From contig NZ_CM002285.1 in NCBI RefSeq assembly GCF_000497445.1, positions 6,003,211-6,040,529 of the forward strand: a stretch of 37,319 bases of DNA, written 5' to 3'. Both the position numbers and the translations under genes were made by a program. A model generated the notes under the pieces. It was given only the letters and a program-made list of their open reading frames with translations, did no database searches and was not told the DNA's origin. Origin of the DNA: Streptomyces roseochromogenus subsp. oscitans DS 12.976 (GTDB lineage Bacteria; Actinomycetota; Actinomycetes; Streptomycetales; Streptomycetaceae). Numbering within the stretch: position 1 is the first letter of the stretch; each line of letters opens with the position of its first letter. Positions 31,313-37,319 of this stretch are shown here, piece after piece.

Positions 31313-32653
31313 TCAGCCGAGTGCTTTGCCGGGCAGTTCGACTTTGGCTCCCAGCTCCACGAGCTTCTCCATGAAGTTCTCGTAGCCGCGGTTGATGAGG
31401 TCGATGCCGTGGACGCGGGACGTGCCCTCGGCCGCCAGGGCCGCGATCAGGTACGAGAAGCCGCCGCGCAGGTCGGGGATGACCAGGTCGGAGCCCTGCA
31501 GCTTGGTCGGGCCGGAGACGACCGCGGAGTGCAGGAAGTTGCGCTGGCCGAAACGGCAGTGCGAGCCGCCCAGGCACTCGCGGTAGAGCTGGATGTGGGC
31601 GCCCATCTGGTTCAGCGCCGAGGTGAAGCCCAGCCGGGACTCGTACACCGTCTCATGGATGATGGACAGGCCCGTGGCCTGCGTCAGGGCCACCACCAGC
31701 GGCTGCTGCCAGTCGGTCTGGAAACCGGGGTGTACGTCCGTCTCCAGCGCGATGGACTTCAACTGGCCACCGGGGTGCCAGAAGCGGATGCCCTCGTCGC
31801 CGATCTCGAAGGCGCCGCCCACCTTCCGGTAGGTGTTCAGGAACGTCATCATCGAGCGCTGCTGGGCGCCGCGGACGTAGATGTCGCCGTTGGTCGCGAG
31901 CGCCGCCGAGGCCCAGGACGCGGCCTCCAGGCGGTCCGGCAGGGCGCGGTGGGTGTAGCCGCCGAGGCTCTCCACACCGGTGATGCGGATCGTGCGGTCG
32001 GTGTCCATCGCGATGATCGCGCCCATCTTCTGCAGCACGCAGATGAGGTCCTCGATCTCCGGCTCGACGGCCGCGTTGGACAACTCCGTGACACCCTCGG
32101 CCAGTACGGCCGTCAGCAGCACCTGCTCGGTCGCGCCCACGGACGGGTACGGCAGCGTGATCTTCGTACCACGCAGACCCTTCGGGGCCTCCAGGTACTG
32201 CCCGTCCGCGCGCTTCTCGATGGTCGCGCCGAACTGCCGCAGCACGTCGAAGTGGAAGTCGATGGGCCGGCCGCCGATGTCACAGCCGCCGAGGCCGGGG
32301 ATGAACGCGTGGCCGAGACGGTGCAGCAGCGGACCGCAGAAGAGGATCGGGATACGGCTGGAACCCGCGTGGGCGTCGATGTCAGCCACATTGGCGCTCT
32401 CGACGTACGTCGGGTCCATCACCAGCTCGCCGGGCTCCTCGCCCGGACGGACCGTCACCCCGTGCAGCTGGAGCAGGCCGCGGACGACCCGCACGTCACG
32501 GATGTCGGGAACATTGCGCAGTCGGCTCGGCGCACTGCCCAGCAGGGCAGCGACCATGGCCTTCGGTACGAGGTTCTTCGCACCGCGGACACGGATCTCG
32601 CCCTCCAGCGGGGTTCCGCCGTGGACAAGCAGGACATCGTCGTTGACGGTCAT
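31313..32653 (-). CDS. murA: UDP-N-acetylglucosamine 1-carboxyvinyltransferase MurA
   Basis: First committed step of peptidoglycan synthesis: transfers enolpyruvate from PEP to UDP-GlcNAc, in the cytoplasm. 446 aa, two inverse alpha/beta barrels. GAKNLVPK (24-31) carries the conserved Lys-Asn. The catalytic loop GGCDIGGRPIDFH has Cys124, the residue fosfomycin alkylates (mycobacteria have Asp there, so this enzyme should be drug-sensitive in principle). EPEIEDLICVLQKMGA and the C-terminal RGGFSYLIAALAAEGTSRVHGIDLINRGYENFMEKL are standard. The last 19 codons are duplicated downstream. The ATG at 32653 has only a weak ribosome site. Confidence 0.96.
   Translation of the reverse strand: MTVNDDVLLVHGGTPLEGEIRVRGAKNLVPKAMVAALLGSAPSRLRNVPDIRDVRVVRGLLQLHGVTVRPGEEPGELVMDPTYVESANVADIDAHAGSSRIPILFCGPLLHRLGHAFIPGLGGCDIGGRPIDFHFDVLRQFGATIEKRADGQYLEAPKGLRGTKITLPYPSVGATEQVLLTAVLAEGVTELSNAAVEPEIEDLICVLQKMGAIIAMDTDRTIRITGVESLGGYTHRALPDRLEAASWASAALATNGDIYVRGAQQRSMMTFLNTYRKVGGAFEIGDEGIRFWHPGGQLKSIALETDVHPGFQTDWQQPLVVALTQATGLSIIHETVYESRLGFTSALNQMGAHIQLYRECLGGSHCRFGQRNFLHSAVVSGPTKLQGSDLVIPDLRGGFSYLIAALAAEGTSRVHGIDLINRGYENFMEKLVELGAKVELPGKALG
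31317..31373 (-). repeat. murA-internal copy of the duplicated 57-bp segment
   Basis: This copy codes the actual C-terminus of MurA and ends in TGA, whereas the distal copy ends in TAG. The 81 bases between the two are C/G-rich and include GGGGGACAACCCCC, a text often seen in Streptomyces intergenic regions. Confidence 0.95.
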
Positions 32654-32821
32654 GTATCTCGCGTTCCGATGAGTTGGGCAGGGGCCGGCCGATCACTGTG
32701 CGCAGGGGCCGGGAAGACAGGGTAATCGCCGTTCACCCCCCTCCCGTAAGCCCGAGTACCGCCCAGCCACGTCATAGCTGTGTCACAACACGAACCGTTC
32801 CCTTTCGGGCACATGGGGTCA

Positions 32822-32843
32822 CCGGGCGCGGTCGTGCGCCCGG
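32822..32843. other. Hairpin in the murA/yqgE divergent region
   Basis: CCGGGCGC (32822-32829) pairs with GCGCCCGG (32836-32843). It lies in the 276-bp divergent gap, which shows no gene; role unknown. Confidence 0.5.
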
Positions 32844-32929
32844 GGCGCTTCCGTGCTCCTTGAGCTGCGTTCACTCCGGCACCCCCGCCCGCTCCCCACT
32901 GCGGGGCAAGATGCGGGATCATTTCTGGC

Positions 32930-33502
32930 ATGACCGAGGTGTCCTCGCTCACAGGGCGGCTGCTCGTGGCCACTCCCGCCCTGGCGGACCCGAACTTCGA
33001 CCGCGCGGTGGTGCTCCTTCTCGACCACGACGAGGAGGGCTCCCTCGGTGTCGTCCTCAACCGCCCCACCCCCGTGGACGTGGGCGACATCCTGGAGGGC
33101 TGGGCCGACCTGGCAGGCGAGCCCGGTGTGGTCTTCCAGGGCGGCCCCGTCTCGCTGGACTCGGCGCTCGGCGTCGCGGTCATCCCGGGCGGCGCGAACG
33201 GCGACCTCGCCCCGCTCGGCTGGCGCCGGGTGCACGGCGCGATCGGCCTGGTCGACCTGGAGGCCCCGCCGGAGCTGCTCGCCGCGGCCCTCGGATCCCT
33301 GAGGATCTTCGCCGGATACGCCGGCTGGGGCCCCGGCCAGCTGGAGGACGAGTTGGTCGAGGGCGCCTGGTACGTGGTCGAGTCGGAGCCCGGCGACGTC
33401 TACTCGCCGGCCCCGGAAAGACTCTGGCGCGAGGTCCTGCGCCGCCAGCGCAACGAACTGGCGATGGTGGCCACATATCCGGACGACCCTTCGCTCAACT
33501 GA
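32930..33502 (+). CDS. YqgE/AlgH family protein (DUF179)
   Basis: 190 aa, a single-domain conserved protein: LTGRLLVATPALADPNFDRAVVLLLDHDEEGSLGVVLNRP at the start, VFQGGPVSLDSALGV, then IFAGYAGWGPGQLEDELVEGAWYVV. The family is widespread but its biochemical function is not firmly known; AlgH in pseudomonads affects alginate. Divergent from murA and 29 bp before the DUF3039 gene. No ribosome site; GATCAT seven bases before the ATG could be a leaderless -10 of poor match. Confidence 0.93.
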   Translation: MTEVSSLTGRLLVATPALADPNFDRAVVLLLDHDEEGSLGVVLNRPTPVDVGDILEGWADLAGEPGVVFQGGPVSLDSALGVAVIPGGANGDLAPLGWRRVHGAIGLVDLEAPPELLAAALGSLRIFAGYAGWGPGQLEDELVEGAWYVVESEPGDVYSPAPERLWREVLRRQRNELAMVATYPDDPSLN

Positions 33503-33531
33503 TACCTGTGCGCTTCAGTACCCTGGCTGGT

Positions 33532-33819
33532 ATGAGCACTCTTGAGCCCGAGCGCGGGACTGGTACGGGGACCCTCGTAGAGCCGACGCCACAGGTGTCG
33601 CACGGCGACGGCGACCACGAGCGCTTCGCCCACTACGTCCAGAAGGACAAGATCATGGCGAGCGCCCTCGACGGCACTCCCGTCGTGGCGCTGTGCGGCA
33701 AGGTCTGGGTGCCGGGCCGCGACCCGAAGAAGTACCCCGTGTGCCCCATGTGCAAGGAGATCTACGAATCCATGGGCAGCGGCGGCGACGACAAGGGCGG
33801 CAAGGGCGGCGACAAGTAA
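33532..33819 (+). CDS. DUF3039 small protein
   Basis: 95 aa, actinobacterial family. The core HERFAHYVQKDKIMASALDGTPVVALCGKVWVPGRDPKKYPVCPMCKEIYESM has three cysteines (CGK and CPMC), suggesting a metal site. It ends in a Gly/Asp/Lys-rich tail. TACCCT lies exactly seven bases before the ATG and no ribosome site is seen, so the message is probably leaderless. Function unknown. Confidence 0.92.
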   Translation: MSTLEPERGTGTGTLVEPTPQVSHGDGDHERFAHYVQKDKIMASALDGTPVVALCGKVWVPGRDPKKYPVCPMCKEIYESMGSGGDDKGGKGGDK

Positions 33820-33850
33820 GGATCCGTCGAGGATCCGTCCAGGATTCGTC
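33820..33850 (+). repeat. Three tandem 11-bp repeats after the DUF3039 stop
   Basis: GGATCCGTCGA, GGATCCGTCCA and GGATTCGTC follow one another (33820, 33831, 33842), starting at the last base of the stop codon region. Confidence 0.8.
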
Positions 33851-33863
33851 TGTCCGAGGTCGT

Positions 33864-33906
33864 AAGGCCCCCGGTGTGTGCGCGGTGCGCGCGTTCCGGG
33901 GGTCTT
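33864..33906 (+). terminator. Terminator of DUF3039 gene
   Basis: AAGGCCCCCGG (33864-33874) pairs with CCGGGGGTCTT (33896-33906) with one wobble or mismatch; the internal GCGCG stretches may extend the stem. Confidence 0.7.
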
Positions 33907-33939
33907 CGTGTTCTCTGGTCAGGGTGTTCTCTGGCCATG

Positions 33940-33955
33940 AGTGGTCGAGACCGGT
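33940..33955. promoter_or_regulatory. DasR-responsive element (dre)-like site upstream of the hexosaminidase gene
   Basis: AGTGGTCGAGACCGGT matches the dre consensus ACTGGTCTAGACCAGT at 13 of 16 positions and keeps the TGGTC/GACC half-sites. It is 78 bp before the GH20 start. DasR is the GntR-type repressor of N-acetylglucosamine and chitin genes in Streptomyces; a hexosaminidase gene is a fitting target. Confidence 0.65.
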
Positions 33956-33987
33956 AGCCTCCTCGAAGTTGTGCGCAGTGGAACGGT

Positions 33988-34006
33988 CGTTGCACTCTGT
34001 GCAACG
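33988..34006. promoter_or_regulatory. Perfect palindrome CGTTGCAC-TCT-GTGCAACG, possible second operator
   Basis: Two 8-bp arms with a 3-base centre, 26 bp before the GH20 ATG. A related half-site, GTTGTGCGCA, lies just upstream (about 33968-33977). It could be a repressor operator or a leader hairpin. Confidence 0.55.
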
Positions 34007-34032
34007 CATGTGGCGGAGGTGCGGCGGACGGC

Positions 34033-35703
34033 ATGAGCGACAAACCCCTCTTCCCGGAACCCGACGTGGCGCTGATCCCCGCGCCGGCCGGCATCGCGGC
34101 CTCGCTGCCCGGTGGTGGCACCGGATTCGTCATCGACGCGGACACCGAGATCGAGGCCACGGAGGGCACGGAGCGGGTCGCGCGCTGGCTGCGGACGACC
34201 GTCGGCGCGGCGACCGGGCTGCCGCTGGCCCCGCTGCGCGACAGCGGCTGCCGCGTCCTGTTGCGGATCGATCCCGCGCTCGCGGACGCACTCGGCAGTG
34301 ACGAGGGCTATCAGCTGTGCGCCGACGGATATCTCGTCTGCATCGACGGCGCGAGCGAGGCCGGTCTGTTCTGGGGCGCCCAGACCTTTCGTCAACTGCT
34401 CGGCCCGGAGGCCTTCCGGCGCGCTCCGGTCAGCGGCCGGACCGAGTGGGAGTTCCCGGCCGTCACCATCCGCGACGCGCCCCGATTCCGCTGGCGCGGT
34501 CTTCTCCTCGACGTGGCCCGGCACTTCATGCCCAAGGAGGGCGTGCTGCGCTACCTCGACCTGATGGCCGCCCACAAACTCAATGTCTTCCACTTCCATC
34601 TGACCGATGACCAGGGCTGGCGGATCGAGATCAAGCGGTATCCGAAGCTGGCCGAAACCGCCTCCTGGCGGGCACGGTCGAAATTCGGACACCGCGCGTC
34701 GCCCTTGTGGGAGGAGAAACCGCACGGGGGTTACTACACCCAGGACGACATCCGGGAGATCGTCGCCTATGCCGCCGAGCGGCATATCACCGTCGTCCCG
34801 GAAATCGACGTACCGGGCCATTCGCAGGCCGCCATCGCCGCGTATCCGGAACTCGGCAACTCCGATGTCATCGACACCACCGCCCTGGACGTCTGGGACA
34901 ACTGGGGGATCTCCGCCAACGTACTCGCCCCCACTGACACCACCCTGCGCTTCTACGAAGGGGTGTTCGAGGAGGTCCTGGAGCTGTTCCCTTCGCGGTT
35001 CATCCATGTCGGCGGCGACGAGTGCCGCAAGGAGCAGTGGACCGAGTCGGTGACCGCCAAGACCCGGATCGCGGACCTCGGCCTCGCCGGCGAGGACGAG
35101 CTGCAGTCGTGGTTCATCGGCCACTTCGACGCCTGGCTCTCGGCGCGCGGGCGCCGGCTCATCGGCTGGGACGAGATCCTGGAGGGCGGGCTCGCGAAGG
35201 GCGCCGCGGTGTCGTCCTGGCGCGGCTACGGCGGCGGGATCGCGGCCGCGCGGGCCGGCCACGACGTCGTCATGTGCCCGGAGCAGTACGTGTATCTGGA
35301 CCACCGTCAGGCCCCGGGCGAGGACGAGCCGGTGCCGATCGGGTTCGTGCGCACCCTGGAGGACGTCTACCGGTTCGAACCCGTCCCGGACGGCCTCACC
35401 GAGGCGGAGGCCCGGCATGTGCTGGGCACTCAGGCCAACGTCTGGACCGAGGTGCTGGAGGACACCGCGCGCGTGGACTACCAGACCTTCCCCCGGCTCG
35501 CGGCCTTCGCCGAGGTGGCCTGGAGCCGGCTGCCCGCCCCCGCAGAACGGGACTTCGCCGGTTTCGAACGCCGTATGGCCGCCCATTACGCGCGACTTGA
35601 CGCCCTCGGCGTCGCCTACCGGCCGCCCACCGGGCCCCGGCCGTGGCAGCGGCGCCCCGGCGTCCCCGGCCGCCCGATCGAGGGACCGCCCCCGAACAAG
35701 TGA
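34033..35703 (+). CDS. GH20 beta-N-acetylhexosaminidase
   Basis: It removes terminal GlcNAc/GalNAc from chitobiose or muropeptide-derived sugars by substrate-assisted catalysis. 556 aa: a small N-terminal GH20b domain (to about 145), then the TIM barrel from RDAPRFRWRGLLLDVARHF, with HKLNVFHFHLTDDQGWR, VVPEIDVPGHSQAAIAAYPEL and the catalytic Asp329-Glu330 in IHVGGDEC, and C-terminal GTQANVWTE. No signal peptide or lipobox is visible, so it is probably cytoplasmic, acting on imported oligosaccharides. GGAGG lies 12 bases before the ATG. A dre-like site upstream suggests DasR control. Confidence 0.94.
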   Translation: MSDKPLFPEPDVALIPAPAGIAASLPGGGTGFVIDADTEIEATEGTERVARWLRTTVGAATGLPLAPLRDSGCRVLLRIDPALADALGSDEGYQLCADGYLVCIDGASEAGLFWGAQTFRQLLGPEAFRRAPVSGRTEWEFPAVTIRDAPRFRWRGLLLDVARHFMPKEGVLRYLDLMAAHKLNVFHFHLTDDQGWRIEIKRYPKLAETASWRARSKFGHRASPLWEEKPHGGYYTQDDIREIVAYAAERHITVVPEIDVPGHSQAAIAAYPELGNSDVIDTTALDVWDNWGISANVLAPTDTTLRFYEGVFEEVLELFPSRFIHVGGDECRKEQWTESVTAKTRIADLGLAGEDELQSWFIGHFDAWLSARGRRLIGWDEILEGGLAKGAAVSSWRGYGGGIAAARAGHDVVMCPEQYVYLDHRQAPGEDEPVPIGFVRTLEDVYRFEPVPDGLTEAEARHVLGTQANVWTEVLEDTARVDYQTFPRLAAFAEVAWSRLPAPAERDFAGFERRMAAHYARLDALGVAYRPPTGPRPWQRRPGVPGRPIEGPPPNK

Positions 35704-35961
35704 CCGTGGCGTCCAGTCGACTGTCCCGAACAAGTGCCGGAAAAACGCTCCAAGGATCACCAAAGAGTGTCAATCGGTGCGCACCGGCAATGCCGTGCGA
35801 AAACGGACCATCTCCGCGATGAGGTGGGCGAATGCCTCCTAGCGGACCCCCGCGTTCGGCCCTTGCGAAGATGTGCCAGAGTTGCCACGTCCGCCCTGTG
35901 AGCACGTACCGTACGGCCACACAGGTGGGACCAGGTGGGGCAGCGGGAAGGGGCAGCCGGT
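35704..35961. other. Intergenic region before the molybdenum-hydroxylase operon
   Basis: About 260 bases without a gene. TTGCCA (35882-35887) and TACCGT (35907-35912) are 19 bp apart and form a weak promoter candidate within about 50 bases of the next start. Confidence 0.3.
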
Positions 35962-36855
35962 TTGACCACGCACGCACCGCAGGCGGCGCAGGCCGTCACG
36001 CTGCCCACGACGCTGGACGAGGCGGTGGCGGCCCTCGGCGCCCTGCCCACCGCCGTGCCCGTCGCGGGCGGCACCGACCTCATGGCCGCCGTCAACTCCG
36101 GCCAGCTCAGGCCCGCCGCCCTGGTGGGCCTCGGGCGGATCAGCGAGATCCGCGGCTGGCAGTACCAGGACGGCCACGCCCTGCTCGGCGCGGGCCTCAC
36201 GCACGCGCGCATGGGCCGCCCCGACTTCGCGGCCCTGATCCCGGCGCTCGCCGCCGCCGCGCGCGCCGCGGGCCCGCCGCACATCCGCAACGCGGGCACC
36301 CTCGGCGGCAACATCGCCTCGGCCGCCCCGACGGGTGACGCCCTGCCGGTCCTGGCCGCCCTGGAGGCGACGCTGATCATCGCGGGCCCGGACGGAGCCC
36401 GCCGGGAGATCCCGGTGTCGCACCTGCTGGCCGGCATGGAGATGCTGCGCGGCGGCGAACTCATCGGCTACGTGCGCGTGCCGCTGCTGCACGCCCCGCA
36501 GGTCTTCCTGAAGGCGACCGGACGCACCGGCCCCGGCCGCGCGCTGGCCTCCGTGGCGCTCGTCCTCGACCCCGCCCGGCGCGGAGTGCGGTGCGCCGTG
36601 GGCGCCATAGCGCCGATGCCGCTCAGGCCCCTGGAGGCCGAGCAGTGGGTCGCGCAGCTGATCGACTGGGACAACGACCGTGCGCTCGTCCCGGAGGCCC
36701 TGAACGCCTTCGGCGAGTACGTCGCCGCGGCCTGCATCCCGGACCCGGTACCGGAGCCCGACGGCTCGGTGACCCCGCTTCCGCCCGCCGTACTGCACCT
36801 GCGGCGCACCGTCGCCGCACTGGCCCGACGAGCACTGGGGAGGGCGCTGTCGTGA
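35962..36855 (+). CDS. FAD-binding subunit of a xanthine dehydrogenase/CO dehydrogenase-type molybdoenzyme
   Basis: 297 aa, the medium (FAD) subunit. The FAD-binding motifs VPVAGGTDLMAAVNSGQL and HIRNAGTLGGNIASAAPTGDALPVLAALEA are clear, and the C-terminal CO-dehydrogenase flavoprotein domain follows (VFLKATGRTGPGRALASVALVL). It passes electrons from the 2Fe-2S subunit to an acceptor. I chose the TTG at 35962 with GGAAGGGG eight bases upstream; an in-frame GTG at 35935 is possible. The next gene overlaps by four bases. The substrate cannot be named from this subunit. Confidence 0.9.
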   Translation: MTTHAPQAAQAVTLPTTLDEAVAALGALPTAVPVAGGTDLMAAVNSGQLRPAALVGLGRISEIRGWQYQDGHALLGAGLTHARMGRPDFAALIPALAAAARAAGPPHIRNAGTLGGNIASAAPTGDALPVLAALEATLIIAGPDGARREIPVSHLLAGMEMLRGGELIGYVRVPLLHAPQVFLKATGRTGPGRALASVALVLDPARRGVRCAVGAIAPMPLRPLEAEQWVAQLIDWDNDRALVPEALNAFGEYVAAACIPDPVPEPDGSVTPLPPAVLHLRRTVAALARRALGRALS

Positions 36856-37319
36856 CCGACGACCAGCACGGACAGGGCACGCCCCAGGGCGGCGGACGCT
36901 GGGACCCGCTGCCCCAGGGCGACTACGACGACGGCGCCACCGCCTTCGTCAAGCTCCCCGAGGGCGGCATCGACGCCCTGCTGTCCGGCGACAGCCCGCT
37001 GGCCGCGCCCGGACACGGCTATGTGCCGCCGCGGATAACGGCCGCCCCCGGCACCGACGATCCCGCCGCGCCCGACACCTGGACCGCGCCCGCGAGCGGC
37101 GTCCAGTGGCCCGACCCGAACGCCACGCCCCAGGCACCGGCCGCGGACGACCGGTTCACCTACCAGCCCGGCGCGACCCAGCAGTGGACCTTCGAGGAGC
37201 CCGCGGCGGCCCCGGCCGCGCCCGGACACGACGTCACCGGGCAGTGGTCCATCCCGGTCGCCGGCGGCGACCTTCCGGACGAATCGGGCGAGTTCACCAC
37301 GTCCTCCCTGGTCGAGCAA
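36852..37319 (+). CDS. N-terminal part of a gene continuing past the window, probably the 2Fe-2S subunit with a long extension
   Basis: GTG at 36852 overlaps the FAD-subunit stop (GTGA). The frame stays open to the window end (156 codons). The visible part is disordered, rich in Pro, Ala, Asp and Trp (RWDPLPQGDYDDGATAFVKLP, TWTAPASGVQWPDPNATP, QQWTFEEPA). It resembles the N-terminal extensions of actinobacterial [2Fe-2S] subunits of such operons, but the ferredoxin domain itself lies outside, so this is an inference from operon position. Codon usage is normal for the window. Confidence 0.75.
   Translation, partial: MTDDQHGQGTPQGGGRWDPLPQGDYDDGATAFVKLPEGGIDALLSGDSPLAAPGHGYVPPRITAAPGTDDPAAPDTWTAPASGVQWPDPNATPQAPAADDRFTYQPGATQQWTFEEPAAAPAAPGHDVTGQWSIPVAGGDLPDESGEFTTSSLVEQ

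Overview
The window is high-GC actinobacterial DNA and reads as a Streptomyces chromosome. Codons end overwhelmingly in G or C, GTG and TTG starts are common, and the gene order (two kinase genes, prfB, ftsE, ftsX, S41 protease, smpB, ssrA, then narK, a HemD-type regulator, an ECF sigma/anti-sigma pair, a HelD ATPase, malic enzyme, HU, murA) matches, as far as I remember it, the S. coelicolor SCO2974 to about SCO2941 segment. Names such as pkaB, sigU, rsuA and nnaR rest on protein features plus that remembered synteny; no database search was possible.

Bases 1-8996 are conserved housekeeping. They hold the end of a membrane-anchored protein (probably kinase PkaA), a complete Ser/Thr kinase (PkaB type), release factor 2, a sortase-type (LAETG) wall-anchored Thr/Gly/Ser repeat protein, a small zinc-ribbon membrane protein, the FtsE-FtsX divisome ABC pair, a CtpA-like S41 protease, and the trans-translation pair smpB-ssrA. 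Bases 8997-9705 are a scar-like stretch with what looks like a broken PIN-domain toxin/antitoxin pair on the minus strand.

Bases 9706-18415 are accessory. They contain a two-TM protein with a Pro/Gln/Tyr-rich tail, a divergent MFS exporter and LysR regulator, an NMT1-type ABC importer (ATPase, permease, lipoprotein) and, divergent from it, a CitA/CitB-type two-component system. Bases 18416-21255 carry the nitrate transporter NarK and NnaR (HemD-like domain plus winged helix). Bases 21256-23614 are a minus-strand SRPBCC-ArsR-DUF2182-DUF899 cluster with a clear promoter overlapped by two inverted repeats. A CGNR zinc-finger regulator follows.

Bases 24357-37319 return to conserved genes: sigU-rsuA, a HelD-family RNA polymerase recycling ATPase, an intergenic structured RNA with a strong intrinsic terminator, NAD-type malic enzyme with an ACT domain, HU, murA (minus) whose 3' end is duplicated downstream, YqgE/AlgH, a DUF3039 protein, a GH20 beta-N-acetylhexosaminidase with a DasR-like box upstream, and the start of a molybdenum-hydroxylase operon (FAD subunit, then a gene running off the window).

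The observations most worth following up are the structured RNA at 28649-28786, the 57-bp duplication of the murA 3' end, the degraded toxin/antitoxin remnant beside ssrA, the ArsR promoter/operator layout, the composite regulatory region before the hexosaminidase gene, and the pairing of a carboxylate-type sensor with an NMT1-type importer. I found no CRISPR array, transposase, prophage or biosynthetic cluster.
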